Shown: piece after piece, positions 51,952-60,122 of the stretch
Numbering within the stretch: the stretch's first letter is position 1
How the letters are laid out: the number at the start of each line of letters is the position of its first letter
Source: JAOPZW01 sp963851295
GTDB lineage: Bacteria; Actinomycetota; Thermoleophilia; Solirubrobacterales; Solirubrobacteraceae
Reading direction: 5' to 3'
Length of the DNA stretch: 64,000 nucleotides
Assembly: GCA_963851295.1 (NCBI GenBank)
Contig: CAWKOS010000009.1
Location: forward strand, 186,001 to 250,000
Program-made: the position numbers and the translations under genes
The notes under the pieces: model-generated
The model's database searches: none
What the model saw: the letters and a program-made list of their open reading frames with translations, nothing else
What the model was told of the DNA's origin: nothing

Positions 51952-53313
51952 ATGGCCCTTCCCAACGACGACCCCTACGTCGAGCAGCTTCTCGACGACG
52001 CGCTCGAGCGCCCGTCGGCGCGCTTGCGCGGCCGCGAGCTGGCGCTCAGCCTCGCGCTGAGCGCGGCGCTCGTCGTCGCCGTCGTCCTGCTCGCGGTGCT
52101 GGCGCCGTCCGGCCGCGAGCTGTCGCTCGCGGGCGCCGTGGGGCTCGTCGCGCTCTACGCCATCGCCCAGCAGATCCAGTTCGACGTCGGGCCCGCCTAC
52201 ACGATCCCCACGCAGCTCGTGCTCGTCCCCACGCTGCTCCTCGCCCCGCCCGCGCTCGTGCCCGTGCTCGTTGCGGCGGGCCTGCTGCTCGGGCGCCTGG
52301 CCGGGTTCACCCGCGGCGAGCTGCACCCCAGCCGGCTCGCCCTCGTCCTGCCCGACGCGTGGCACGCGGTCCTCCCCGCGACCGTCGTCGCCGTCCTCGC
52401 CCCGGGCGCGCCCGACACCGGGGTGTGGACCGTGCTCGCCATCGCCCTCGTCGCCCAGGCGGTCTCGGACGTGGGGCTCACGACGCTGCGCGAGCGCCTT
52501 GCCCGCGGCGTGCCGCCCGCCGCGATCATCGGCTTCGCGCTGTGGATCCTCGCCGTCGACGCGGCGCTGACGCCCGTCGGCGCGCTGGCGGGGATCGCGG
52601 GCAGCCGCCAGCCGCTCGCGGTCGCCGCGATCGTGCCGCTCATGGGGCTGCTCGTCCTCTTCGCGCGCGAGCGCCGCGCCCACATCGAGAAGGCGCTCGC
52701 GCTCTCGCACGCCTACCGCGGCACGGCGCTGCTCATGAGCGACGTGCTCGAGGCCGACGACGCGTACACCGGCGGCGAGCACAGCCACGGCGTGGTCGCC
52801 CTCGCGCTCGCGGTCGGCGACGCCCTCGGGCTCGACGGGCGCGACCGGCGCAACCTCGAGTTCGCCGCCCTGCTGCACGACGTCGGCAAGATCCGCGTCG
52901 CCGACGAGATCATCAACAAGCCGGGCAAGCTCACCGAGGCCGAGTTCGAGCTCGTCAAGCGCCACCCGGTCGACGGCCAGGAGATGCTCGAGCGCGTCGG
53001 CGGCGTCCTCGCCGAGGTGGGGATCATCGTCCGCCACCACCACGAGCGCTGGGCCGGCGGCGGCTACCCCGACGCGATCGCCGGCGAGGCGATCCCGCTC
53101 GCGGCGCGGATCATCTGCGCCTGCGACGCCTACAGCGCGATGACCACGAACCGCCCCTACCGCGCCGCGCTGCCGGTCGCCGAGGCGGTCGCCGAGCTCG
53201 AGCGCTGCGCCGGGACGCAGTTCGAGCCGGCCGTCGTCGCCGCCCTCGTCGCCGTCGTCGCGCGCCACCCCGAGCACCGCCCCGCGCGCACGCTGCTCGA
53301 CCTCGCCGCCTGA
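51952..53313 (+). CDS. membrane HD-GYP domain protein (putative c-di-GMP phosphodiesterase)
   Basis: 453-residue protein with an N-terminal membrane sensor of 6-8 helices (about residues 25-235) and a C-terminal HD-GYP domain. The catalytic features are visible: SHGVVALALAVGDALGL, LLHDVGKIRVADEIINKPGKL near residue 305, HHHERWAGGGYPDAIAG near residue 363 (the HHE and GYP parts), and CDAYSAMTTNRPYR near residue 388. HD-GYP proteins hydrolyse c-di-GMP or related dinucleotides. The start ATG at 51952 follows an AGGAAGG-like ribosome site. Upstream is a 163-bp divergent promoter region shared with the secreted-protein gene. Confidence 0.9.
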   Translation: MALPNDDPYVEQLLDDALERPSARLRGRELALSLALSAALVVAVVLLAVLAPSGRELSLAGAVGLVALYAIAQQIQFDVGPAYTIPTQLVLVPTLLLAPPALVPVLVAAGLLLGRLAGFTRGELHPSRLALVLPDAWHAVLPATVVAVLAPGAPDTGVWTVLAIALVAQAVSDVGLTTLRERLARGVPPAAIIGFALWILAVDAALTPVGALAGIAGSRQPLAVAAIVPLMGLLVLFARERRAHIEKALALSHAYRGTALLMSDVLEADDAYTGGEHSHGVVALALAVGDALGLDGRDRRNLEFAALLHDVGKIRVADEIINKPGKLTEAEFELVKRHPVDGQEMLERVGGVLAEVGIIVRHHHERWAGGGYPDAIAGEAIPLAARIICACDAYSAMTTNRPYRAALPVAEAVAELERCAGTQFEPAVVAALVAVVARHPEHRPARTLLDLAA

Positions 53314-53353
53314 CGATTCGCTCCCAGCCGAAGGGTGCGCGAGAATCGCGCCC

Positions 53354-54331
53354 GTGATCCGCTTCCGCTTCGGCCACGAGGACCTGGTCCGCACGCGCTT
53401 CGCGGTCTCGCCGCTGTTCGACCTGACGTGGAGCACCGACGTCCTGCGCGACCCCGCGGCGCACTCGCTGCACCTGCCGTGGGCGCGGGCCGCCCGCGCG
53501 CGCCTGGAGGGCTTCGACTACACGCTCGTCGACCTCCTGGCCACCTCGTCGGACGCCGGCTACGTCCCCGACTTCCTCGCCCCTCCCCCCACCACGCCGC
53601 TGGCCGAGCTCGACGACGAGCTCGCGCGTGTCCGCGCGACGCCGGCCGAGCGCGTCGCCATCGAGGTCGGCTGGCGCTTCGACGGCCGGGCGGTGCCGGC
53701 GGTGGCCCGCACGCTGCTCGACGACCCGCAGCGCGGCCTCGACGAGCTCACGACCGTCATGGCCGGGTACTTCGAGCGCGCGGTGGCGCCCTGGTGGCCC
53801 GAGATCCGCGCCGCGCTGGAGGCCGACATCCTCCACCGCGCGCGACGGCTGACCGCCGGCGGCGCGATCGAGGTCTTCGAGGACCTCCACCCCCAGGTCC
53901 ACTGGCGCGACGGCGTGCTCGAGGTGCAGCGCCCCTACGAGCAGGACGTCGACCTCGGCGGTCGCGGGCTGCTGCTGGTCCCCGCCGCGTTCGCGTGGCC
54001 GCGCGTCTTCGCGATGATCGACGAGCCGTGGCAGCCGGCGCTGATCTACACGCCCCGCGGCCTCGGGACGCTGTGGGCGCCGGTCGAGGGCGGCGGCGAC
54101 CGCGACGCCCTCGACGCGCTGCTCGGCCGCCGGCGGACGGCGATCCTCGCCGCGTTGGAGACTCCGGCCGCGACCTCGGACCTCGCGGCGCGGCTGTCGG
54201 CCTCGCCCGCCGGGGTCAACGAGCACCTGGGCATCCTGCGCCGCGCCGGGCTCGTGGCCTCGGCGCGCGACGGGCGCCGCGTGCTCTACTCGCGCACGCC
54301 GATCGGCGACGCGCTGCTGCGCCGCCGATGA
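53354..54331 (+). CDS. ArsR-type winged-helix regulator with DUF5937-like N-terminus
   Basis: 325-residue protein. A large N-terminal domain (about residues 1-235; FRFGHEDLVRTRFAVSPLFDL at the start) matches the DUF5937 family, of unknown ligand, and the C-terminus is an ArsR winged helix (RRTAILAALETPAATSDLAARL, then VNEHLGILRRAGLVASARDGRRVLYSRTP). It lacks an obvious metal-binding Cys cluster. The GTG at 53354 is the first start in frame with this conserved N-terminus. It stands alone between the HD-GYP gene and the convergent FHA gene. Confidence 0.87.
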   Translation: MIRFRFGHEDLVRTRFAVSPLFDLTWSTDVLRDPAAHSLHLPWARAARARLEGFDYTLVDLLATSSDAGYVPDFLAPPPTTPLAELDDELARVRATPAERVAIEVGWRFDGRAVPAVARTLLDDPQRGLDELTTVMAGYFERAVAPWWPEIRAALEADILHRARRLTAGGAIEVFEDLHPQVHWRDGVLEVQRPYEQDVDLGGRGLLLVPAAFAWPRVFAMIDEPWQPALIYTPRGLGTLWAPVEGGGDRDALDALLGRRRTAILAALETPAATSDLAARLSASPAGVNEHLGILRRAGLVASARDGRRVLYSRTPIGDALLRRR

Positions 54332-54427
54332 CGCGCCTCAGCGCCCGGGCGGGCGGTCGCCGGCGCGACCTCCCCCTGGCCGTGGTTGGCGGGCTCGGGG
54401 GCGACGCCGGTCCCGACCCCTGGGCCG

Positions 54428-54891
54428 TCACGCCTCGCGGAGGCTGATCGCCGTCTGGCCGAGCACGAGCTCGTCGCCGGCCTCGACCCGCGCGCGCCCG
54501 ACCCGGCGGCCGAGCATCCACGTCCCGTTGCACGAGCCCAGGTCGACCGCCAGCCAGGCGCCGTCGATCGCGCGCAGCTCGAGGTGGCGGCGCGGACCGT
54601 CGGGTCCGCGACGACGACGTCGCAGCCGCGGCTGCGCCCGACGACGATCGCCCCGGTGACCGGGAGCGCCACCGGCGCGGCCCGGGTCGGCCGCAGCCGC
54701 CGCAAGGCGCGCAGCCACGGACGTCCCATGCGGGCGAGGTCCGCCACGAGGGCGCGCAGCTCGGCCGCCGTCCGCGCGCGCAGGGCGCCGTCGAGGCGGT
54801 GCTCGAAGGTCTCCACGCTCAGGTAGCCCTCGGCGCAGCGCGCCTGCAGGAGGGCGACAGCCCGCTCGCGATCGCGGTCGGAGGCGCGCAT
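54428..54891 (-). pseudogene. DUF1707-FHA protein with 1-nt deletion
   Basis: The ATG at 54891 starts a DUF1707 domain (MRASDRDRERAVALLQ, then GYLSVETFEHRLDGALRARTAAEL), followed after a short linker by the start of an FHA domain, IVVGRSRGCDVVVADPTV. At this point the frame breaks. The next frame continues as FHA: RRHLELRAIDGAWLAVDLGSCNGTWMLG and LGQTAISLREA, with a stop at 54428. Restoring one base after 54594 (plus-strand A) gives DPTVSRRHLEL, so the lost codon is exactly the FHA phosphothreonine-binding Ser of the SRRH motif. Repaired length is about 154 residues. FHA domains bind phosphothreonine from Ser/Thr kinase signalling. It may be a real lesion or a sequencing error. Confidence 0.75.
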
Positions 54892-54919
54892 CGGACGCGA
54901 TGGTCCGCCTGGCGGTCGG

Positions 54920-55417
54920 TTACGTCAACCCCACCCGGGTGTAGACCATGATCGGCATCCCGAGGCGCTCCTCGAAGGTCGCCACGCCGTCGCTCTCCCA
55001 TCCGTTGCGCTCGTAGAACCGCCGCGCCCGCGCCTGCCCCTCCGGCGTCAGCAGCCGCCCGTGCTCGTAGCGGCGCGAGCGCGCCTCGGCGAGGAAGCGC
55101 TCGTGGAGCTCCTGGGCCAGCCCGCTGCCCCAGTGGGCGGGGCGGACGAAGAGCTCCCACAGGTACGCGGTGGCGGGCGCGGGGTCAGGCAGGAGCGCGA
55201 CCTGGCCGGCGGGCTCGTCGTCGTCGTAGGCCAGCAGCGCCCACGCGCCCTCGCTCGCCAGGCGCGCGCGGGTGGTCGTGACCTCGATGGCCACCGCCGG
55301 CGGCTGCCACCCCTCGGGCGCGAACTCGCGGTAGCCCTGGAAGCACACGTCGACGGTCTGCGCCATGACGAGCGCGTCGTCGACGGTCGCCGCGCGGAAG
55401 CTCAGCCCGGACGCCAC
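54920..55417 (-). CDS. GNAT family N-acetyltransferase
   Basis: 165-residue GNAT acetyltransferase. It shows LFVRPAHWGSGLAQELHERFL near residue 90 (acetyl-CoA loop) and EGQARARRFYERNGWESDG near residue 128. It is the paralogue of the GNAT in the ABC exporter operon (3866-4378), sharing GYREFAPEGWQPP near the N-terminus. The GTG at 55417 overlaps the end of the methyltransferase gene by 16 bp. Substrate unknown. Confidence 0.88.
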   Translation of the reverse strand: MASGLSFRAATVDDALVMAQTVDVCFQGYREFAPEGWQPPAVAIEVTTTRARLASEGAWALLAYDDDEPAGQVALLPDPAPATAYLWELFVRPAHWGSGLAQELHERFLAEARSRRYEHGRLLTPEGQARARRFYERNGWESDGVATFEERLGMPIMVYTRVGLT

Positions 55418-56127
55418 AGGTGGACCTCGCAGACGTAGGGGACGTCGACCGGCCCCTCCGCCGCGAGCGCGCGCACGCGGTCCAGCAGCGGCAGGCGCCG
55501 CTCGTCGTCCAGCGCCGCGACGAAGCTCGTCGAGCCGACGCGGTCGGCCAGCCCGTCGGCGTCCTGGCGCTGGGTGAACTCGAAGGTGCGCTCGATGAGC
55601 TCGCGCCCGGCGAAGGCCTCGCGCCAGGCGCCGCTGCCGTGCGAGGGCGCGTCGTGGCGGTAGGGCGCGATGAGCTCGGTGATCGCGGCGTGCAGGGCTG
55701 ACGCCTCGAACGGGCGGCGGTTCCAGACCAGCGCAAGGGCGCCGCCGGGGCGCAGGACGCGTTCGATCTCGGCCAGCGCCGTGGGCCCGTCGAACCAGTG
55801 GAAGGCCTGCCCGACGGTGACGGCGTCGACGCTGTCGTCCTCCAGCGGTATCGCCTCGGCGGTCCCGTCGAGCGCGCTCGACGCCGCCGGGCCGATGGCG
55901 GCGCGCATCTCGGCCACGGGCTCGACCGCGATCACCTCGCAGCCCAGCGCGGCGAGCGGGCGCGTCAGCTTGCCGCTGCCGGCGGCGAGGTCGAGCACCG
56001 TGCGCCCGGGGCGCAGGTCGAGCTCGGCCGCCAGGTACTCGATCGCCGCGGGCGGGTACTCGGGCCGCGCGCGCTCGTAGGCCTCGACCGAGCGCGCGAA
56101 CCCGGTCGCGGCCGACGGGTGGACCAT
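55402..56127 (-). CDS. class I SAM-dependent methyltransferase (UbiE/Methyltransf_11 type)
   Basis: 241-residue methyltransferase. SAM motif I is VLDLAAGSGKLTRPLAALG near residue 44, the acidic motif II is VIAVEPVAEMRAAIG, and the post-I region AEAIPLEDDSVDAVTVGQAFHWF near residue 88 is typical of small-molecule methyltransferases, as is the start SVEAYERARPEYPP. The ATG overlaps the stop of the uracil-DNA glycosylase gene. Substrate unknown. Confidence 0.88.
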   Translation of the reverse strand: MVHPSAATGFARSVEAYERARPEYPPAAIEYLAAELDLRPGRTVLDLAAGSGKLTRPLAALGCEVIAVEPVAEMRAAIGPAASSALDGTAEAIPLEDDSVDAVTVGQAFHWFDGPTALAEIERVLRPGGALALVWNRRPFEASALHAAITELIAPYRHDAPSHGSGAWREAFAGRELIERTFEFTQRQDADGLADRVGSTSFVAALDDERRLPLLDRVRALAAEGPVDVPYVCEVHLWRPG

Positions 56128-56855
56128 CAGAAGAGGCCCATCTGGCGGTCGTCGACGGCGACGCCGACGACCTCGGGCTCGGGCAGCTCGTGCGCGTCGG
56201 ACGGGGCGGGCGCGGGCTCGGGCAGCTCGGGCGGCGGCTCGGGCTCGCCGGGCTGCGGCGGGGGCGCCATCGCCAGCAGCTCGGGCAGGCGCGCGAAGTC
56301 GGTGCGCAGGACCTCGACGTTGGCGGGCGTGTAGAGCGCGGCCGCCGGATGGAAGATCGGGTACAGCAGCACGGCGCGCGACCCGATCACGCGCACCTCG
56401 TCGCGCCCGTGCAGGCGCGTGATGCCGGTCGGGTCGGCGCGCAGGAGCTTGGTCGCGAAGTTCCCCAGCGTGCAGATGACCCGCGGCTCGATGAGCCGCA
56501 CCTGCTCGAGCAGGTAGTCCTGGCAGTTCTCGATCTCCTCGGGGTGCGGATCGCGGTTGCCGGGAGGCCGGCATTTGAGCACGTTGCAGATGAACACGTC
56601 CGTTCGCTGGAGGTCGATCTCCTCGAGCAGCCGGTCGAGCAGACGGCCGGCCTGACCCACGAACGGCAGCCCCTGCTCGTCCTCGTTCTTGCCCGGCGCC
56701 TCGCCGACGAACATGAGGTCGGCGTCGGCGTTGCCCGAGCCGAAGACGACCGTGGTGCGCGTGGCGGCGAGCTGCGGGCACTTCGTGCAGGCCCGCGCCT
56801 CGTGGAAGACGGATTTGAGCGCCTCGCGACGCTCATCCCTTGCGGAAGGCGGCAC
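56127..56855 (-). CDS. type-4 uracil-DNA glycosylase
   Basis: 242-residue family 4 UDG, an iron-sulphur enzyme that excises uracil from DNA. Cys ligands are seen in ARACTKCPQLA and FICNVLKCRPPGN; motif A is GEAPGKNEDEQGLPFVGQAG near residue 63, and the C-terminal active-site HPAAAL is near residue 174. A Pro-rich tail of about 45 residues (PPPQPGEPEPPPELPEP) ends with QMGLF, a match to a beta-clamp-binding motif (Q-x-x-L/M-F type), which is inference. I prefer the GTG at 56855; the frame is open to 56966 but that part looks non-coding. Confidence 0.92.
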   Translation of the reverse strand: MPPSARDERREALKSVFHEARACTKCPQLAATRTTVVFGSGNADADLMFVGEAPGKNEDEQGLPFVGQAGRLLDRLLEEIDLQRTDVFICNVLKCRPPGNRDPHPEEIENCQDYLLEQVRLIEPRVICTLGNFATKLLRADPTGITRLHGRDEVRVIGSRAVLLYPIFHPAAALYTPANVEVLRTDFARLPELLAMAPPPQPGEPEPPPELPEPAPAPSDAHELPEPEVVGVAVDDRQMGLF

Positions 56856-56992
56856 AGCCCCAGCGTAGAACGCGCGCCGGTCGGGGGTCGGGGCACAAGC
56901 CGCAACCTGCGTGGATCCGCTTGCTCCAGGGGGTACGCTGTGCGGACAGCACAACGTGACCGGCACCCCATGTGGGCTGGATCCGAAATCAA

Positions 56993-57679
56993 GTGAACGA
57001 GACGATCGCCATCGTGGGAGGCGGCCGACTTGGCCGCGCCCTCGCCACCGCGTTGCGGGCCACGGGTCCGCACGCCCGCGGCTACGACGGCGCGGGCGCG
57101 GACGTCGTCCTGCTCTGCGTCCCCGACGGCGAGATCGCCGCCGCCGCGGCGGCGGTCGACCCCGGCCCGCTCGTGGGCCACTGCTCGGGCGCGACCGGGC
57201 TCGACGTCCTCGCCCCGCACGAGGGCTTCGGCCTGCACCCGCTGATAACCGTCACGCACGCGGGCGCCGACTTCGCCGGGGCCGGCTGCGCGGTGGCGGG
57301 CACGACGCCGCGCGCCCTCGAGGTCGCACGCCGGCTCGGCCGTCGGCTCGACATGCGGCCCTTCGCGATCGCCGACGAGGACAGGGTCGCCTACCACGCG
57401 GCGGCCGCGATGGCCTCGAACTTCCTGGTCGCGCTGGAGTCCGCGGCGGCGCGCGTCGCGGCGACGGCGGGCGTCGAGCGGGAGCTGCTCGTCCCGCTGG
57501 TGCGCGCGACCGTCGAGGCGTGGGCCGCCGAGGGCGACGCCTCGCTGACGGGCCCGATCGTCCGCGGCGACGAGGCGACGGTGGCCCGCCACCGCGAGGC
57601 GATCGGCGAGCGTACGCCCGAGCTGCTGGCGCTCTACGACGCGATGGCGGACGCGACGCGGACGGTGGCGGCGGCATGA
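56993..57679 (+). CDS. Rossmann-like DUF2520 protein
   Basis: 228-residue protein with an N-terminal Rossmann fold (TIAIVGGGRLGRALATALR, VVLLCVPDGEIAAAA) and a C-terminal helical DUF2520 domain (YHAAAAMASNFLVALE, then LTGPIVRGDEATVARHREAI). It resembles pyrroline-carboxylate or ketopantoate reductases, and in many bacteria it lies directly before panC, as here. It could therefore supply the ketopantoate reductase step of pantothenate synthesis; this is an inference from fold and position. The GTG at 56993 is chosen because the nucleotide-binding strand begins 3 residues later. Its stop overlaps the panC start. Confidence 0.85.
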   Translation: MNETIAIVGGGRLGRALATALRATGPHARGYDGAGADVVLLCVPDGEIAAAAAAVDPGPLVGHCSGATGLDVLAPHEGFGLHPLITVTHAGADFAGAGCAVAGTTPRALEVARRLGRRLDMRPFAIADEDRVAYHAAAAMASNFLVALESAAARVAATAGVERELLVPLVRATVEAWAAEGDASLTGPIVRGDEATVARHREAIGERTPELLALYDAMADATRTVAAA

Positions 57680-58539
57680 GGACCGTCCGCACCGTCGCCG
57701 AGGTCCGCGCCGCCCTGCGCGACGCCCGCCGCTCCGAGCGCACGATCGGCCTGGTGCCGACGATGGGCGCGTTGCACGACGGCCACCTGAGCCTCGTCCG
57801 CCACGCGCGTGCGACCTGCGACGTCGTCGTCGTCTCGCTCTTCGTCAACCCGGCGCAGTTCAACGAGGCCTCCGACCTCGCCGCCTACCCGCGCGACGAG
57901 GCCCGCGACGGCGCGCTGGCCGCCGAGGCCGGCGCCGACCTCCTCTTCGCCCCGGCGCCCGACGAGGTCTACCCGCCGGGCTTCGCCACGACGGTCCACG
58001 TCGGCGGGCTGACCGAGACGCTCGAGGGCGAGCACCGCGGCGTCAGCCACTTCGACGGCGTGACCACCGTCGTCACCAAGCTGCTGAACATGGTCGGGCC
58101 GGACGTCGCCTACTTCGGGCAGAAGGACGCCCAGCAGGCGCTCGTCGTGCGCAGGCTCGTCCGCGACCTCGACCTGCCGGCGCGCATCGAGGTCCGCCCC
58201 ACCGTCCGCGAGGCCGACGGCCTCGCGCTCTCGAGCCGCAACGCGCACCTGCACGGCGCCGACCGCGAGCGGGCCCTGGCCCTGCGCGACGCGCTGGCCG
58301 CCGCCGAGACCTCGCTCGCCGCCGGCGAGCGCGACGCCGACGCGCTGCGCGCCGCCGCCCTGGCGGCCATGCACGGGCGCGGCGTCGAGCCCGACTACCT
58401 CGAGCTCGTCCGCACCGACGACCTCTCCCGCGTGGACCGCGTCGAGGGCGACGTCCTCCTCGCCGTGGCCGCCCGCGTGGGTACCACGCGCCTCATCGAC
58501 AACACGATCCTCAGTGCCAACGGGAAGCCGGGAGGCTGA
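57676..58539 (+). CDS. panC: pantoate--beta-alanine ligase
   Basis: 287-residue PanC, which joins pantoate and beta-alanine with ATP to give pantothenate in the cytoplasm. The nucleotidyltransferase HIGH-like motif is LVPTMGALHDGHLSLVRHA near residue 28. Other conserved parts are SLFVNPAQFNEASDLAAYPRD near residue 55, DGVTTVVTKLLNMVGPDVAYFGQKDAQQ near residue 128 (KLLN and FGQKDxQQ), and GLALSSRN near residue 182. The ATG overlaps the stop of the DUF2520 gene, and panB follows 7 bp later. Confidence 0.95.
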   Translation: MRTVRTVAEVRAALRDARRSERTIGLVPTMGALHDGHLSLVRHARATCDVVVVSLFVNPAQFNEASDLAAYPRDEARDGALAAEAGADLLFAPAPDEVYPPGFATTVHVGGLTETLEGEHRGVSHFDGVTTVVTKLLNMVGPDVAYFGQKDAQQALVVRRLVRDLDLPARIEVRPTVREADGLALSSRNAHLHGADRERALALRDALAAAETSLAAGERDADALRAAALAAMHGRGVEPDYLELVRTDDLSRVDRVEGDVLLAVAARVGTTRLIDNTILSANGKPGG

Positions 58540-58546
58540 CACCGAC

Positions 58547-59440
58547 ATGAGCGCCCATCCCAACATCCAGACCCCGGCCGACGCCTCGCGCCTGCCGATG
58601 ACGCTGCCGCGGCTCTTCGACAAGAAGCGCCTCGGCGAGCCCATCGTCATGGTCACGGCCTACGACTTCCCGAGCGCGCGCGCCGCCGAGGACGCCGGCG
58701 TCGACCTCGTCCTGGTCGGCGACTCGGGCGCCATGACCGTGCTCGGCTACCCGAGCACCGTCGCCGTCGAGCTCGACGAGCTGCTCGTGCTCGCCCGCGC
58801 CGCCCGCCGCGGGCTGCGCACGCCGTTCCTCGTCGGCGACCTGCCCTTCGGCTCCTACGAGGTTTCCGACGAGCAGGCCGTGCAGACGGCCTTCCGCTTC
58901 GTCAAGGACGCGGGCTGCGACGCGGTCAAGCTCGAGGGCGGCGGCGAGGTCAGCGTCTCGCGCGCGCGGGCGATCGTGCAGGCGGGCATCCCCGTGATGG
59001 GGCACGTCGGGCTGACGCCCCAGACCTCGACGGCGCTGGGCGGCTACCGCGCGCAGGGGCGCACGGGCGCCGCCGCGACGCGGATCGCGCGTGAAGCCCT
59101 CGCCCTGCAGGCCGCCGGCTGCTTCAGCCTCGTCTTCGAGGCGATCCCGAGCGCCGTGGCCGCCGAGCTCATGCCGCGCCTCGAGATCCCGGTCATCGGC
59201 ATCGGCGCCGGCCCGGCCACCGACGGCCAGGTCCTCGTCTTCCACGACCTCCTCGGCATCCGCGAGGGCCTCGGCGCCCGCTTCGTCAAGCGCTACGCCT
59301 CGCTGCAGGACGAGATGGTCGCCGGCGTCGCGGCCTACGCCGACGACGTGCGCAGCGGGCGCTACCCGGGCCCCGAGCACGGCTACTCGATCGACGAGGC
59401 CGAGCTGGCGGAGTTCCGCGCGGAGCTGGCGGGGCTGTAG
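58547..59440 (+). CDS. panB: 3-methyl-2-oxobutanoate hydroxymethyltransferase
   Basis: 297-residue PanB, which makes ketopantoate from 2-oxoisovalerate and 5,10-methylene-tetrahydrofolate. The TIM-barrel motifs are visible: VMVTAYDFPSARAAEDAGVD near residue 30, the metal-binding LVGDSGAMTVLGYPST near residue 57, AVKLEGGGEV near residue 125, MGHVGLTPQTSTALGGYRAQG near residue 146, and GIGAGPATDGQVLVFHDLLG near residue 217. The ATG at 58547 has GGAGG about 11 nt upstream. It ends the DUF2520-panC-panB operon. Confidence 0.95.
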   Translation: MSAHPNIQTPADASRLPMTLPRLFDKKRLGEPIVMVTAYDFPSARAAEDAGVDLVLVGDSGAMTVLGYPSTVAVELDELLVLARAARRGLRTPFLVGDLPFGSYEVSDEQAVQTAFRFVKDAGCDAVKLEGGGEVSVSRARAIVQAGIPVMGHVGLTPQTSTALGGYRAQGRTGAAATRIAREALALQAAGCFSLVFEAIPSAVAAELMPRLEIPVIGIGAGPATDGQVLVFHDLLGIREGLGARFVKRYASLQDEMVAGVAAYADDVRSGRYPGPEHGYSIDEAELAEFRAELAGL

Positions 59441-59577
59441 GCGAGCGTCCGGCGTCCACGCCGCCGCCTGTCGATCTCCGTCGCGGTCGGCGGTCGCGGG
59501 GCACCGAGGGCGGGAACTCCGCCGCCGCCGCGACGGGCCCGCCGCGGGCGGTCGGCCTCGAACGCGCCGCGCACGGG

Positions 59578-59625
59578 CCGAACGTCGGTTATGCCCTGTC
59601 CTGACGTGGGAGGACCGACGTTCGG
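59578..59625. repeat. 12-bp perfect inverted repeat downstream of panB
   Basis: CCGAACGTCGGT at 59578-59589 is perfectly complementary to ACCGACGTTCGG at 59614-59625, with a 24-nt loop, for a total of 48 nt. It lies about 138 bp after the panB stop. No T-run follows. It could be a 3'-end structure of the pan operon or a repeat element similar in size to the 49-bp palindromes but of different sequence. Confidence 0.65.
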
Positions 59626-59689
59626 CGTCGAGCCCGGCGCCCGCGCCCGCGGGCCGCGCCTGCGCCCGCGCCCGCGCCCGCGCCCGGGG

Positions 59690-59946
59690 AGCGCTGCAGG
59701 GTCGGTCTCCCTCGGTGCCGGTGGGACCTGGCCAGGACGTAGCGAGAGGAGTGGGCGCGGATCCCCGGGCGTTGCGGCTCCCGCGGCGCGCGGTGACGTC
59801 GATGCGCTGCTGCTGGGTCGCAAGCAGGCCCCAATGCGCCGCGGCGCTTCGGTGGCTGAGGACCGCCCCGGGGCGGCACGCCAGCACCGCCGCCGGCCGT
59901 CGCCCCTCGACGCGCAACCGCGCGTGGCCGACCGCATAGACCCACA
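59690..59946 (-). pseudogene. remnant of an AbiEi/DUF559-type regulator gene
   Basis: Reading down from 59946, one frame gives LWVYAVGHARLRVEG, then AAVLACRPGAVLSHRSAAAHWGL and RIDVTARRG, a clear match to the N-terminal-middle part of AbiEi-like antitoxin or DUF559 proteins in which VYAVGH and GAVLSHRSAA are typical. Beyond about 59775 the match moves to another frame (PGIRAHSSRYV), so at least one frameshift is present, and nothing recognisable remains downstream. The N-terminal helix-turn-helix is also missing. The match begins exactly at the edge of the 49-bp palindrome copy 3. It looks like a decayed, truncated gene. Confidence 0.55.
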
Positions 59947-59995
59947 GGGGTGGATGCGATTGACGTCGATAGTCCCCGTCAAACGCAGCCACCCC
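59947..59995. repeat. 49-bp nested palindrome, copy 3
   Basis: The outer arms are GGGGTGG (59947-59953) and CCACCCC (59989-59995). A second paired step TGCG/CGCA sits inside the 6-nt spacers, and the 23-nt core (59960-59982) has arms TTGACG/CGTCAA around a centre containing ATAGT. The total is again 49 nt with the core in the same place as in copies 1 and 2. Base changes in arms relative to the other copies are matched on both sides. Confidence 0.8.
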
Positions 59996-60050
59996 CGCGA
60001 GGGTGGCACGGCCGGCGTGACGCGTCAGAGCAAGGCGTCACAATTCGCCG

Positions 60051-60067
60051 GCGAAGCGCCACAAGCG
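60051..60067 (-). repeat. 17-nt terminator-adjacent motif, copy B
   Basis: Identical to 16582-16598 (GCGAAGCGCCACAAGCG on the plus strand). It lies 2 nt from the hairpin at 60070-60103, on the far side from the S15 hydrolase gene, the same order as copy A relative to hppA. Confidence 0.6.
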
Positions 60068-60069
60068 TT

Positions 60070-60103
60070 GCCGGCGGGGGCGGGTCCAGTCGCCCCCGCC
60101 GGC
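60070..60103 (-). terminator. hairpin terminator of the S15 hydrolase gene
   Basis: A 13-bp perfect inverted repeat, GCCGGCGGGGGCG at 60070-60082 and its complement at 60091-60103, has an 8-nt loop. It lies 19 bp beyond the hydrolase stop codon on the minus strand. There is no T-run, as for the hppA hairpin. Confidence 0.7.
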
Positions 60104-60122
60104 GGGGGGACGTCTTACGACG

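Noticed and set aside
56856..56966. An upstream extension of the uracil-DNA glycosylase reading frame
   Set aside because: It adds 37 residues of non-conserved sequence running through the divergent promoter region; family members start near the chosen GTG.
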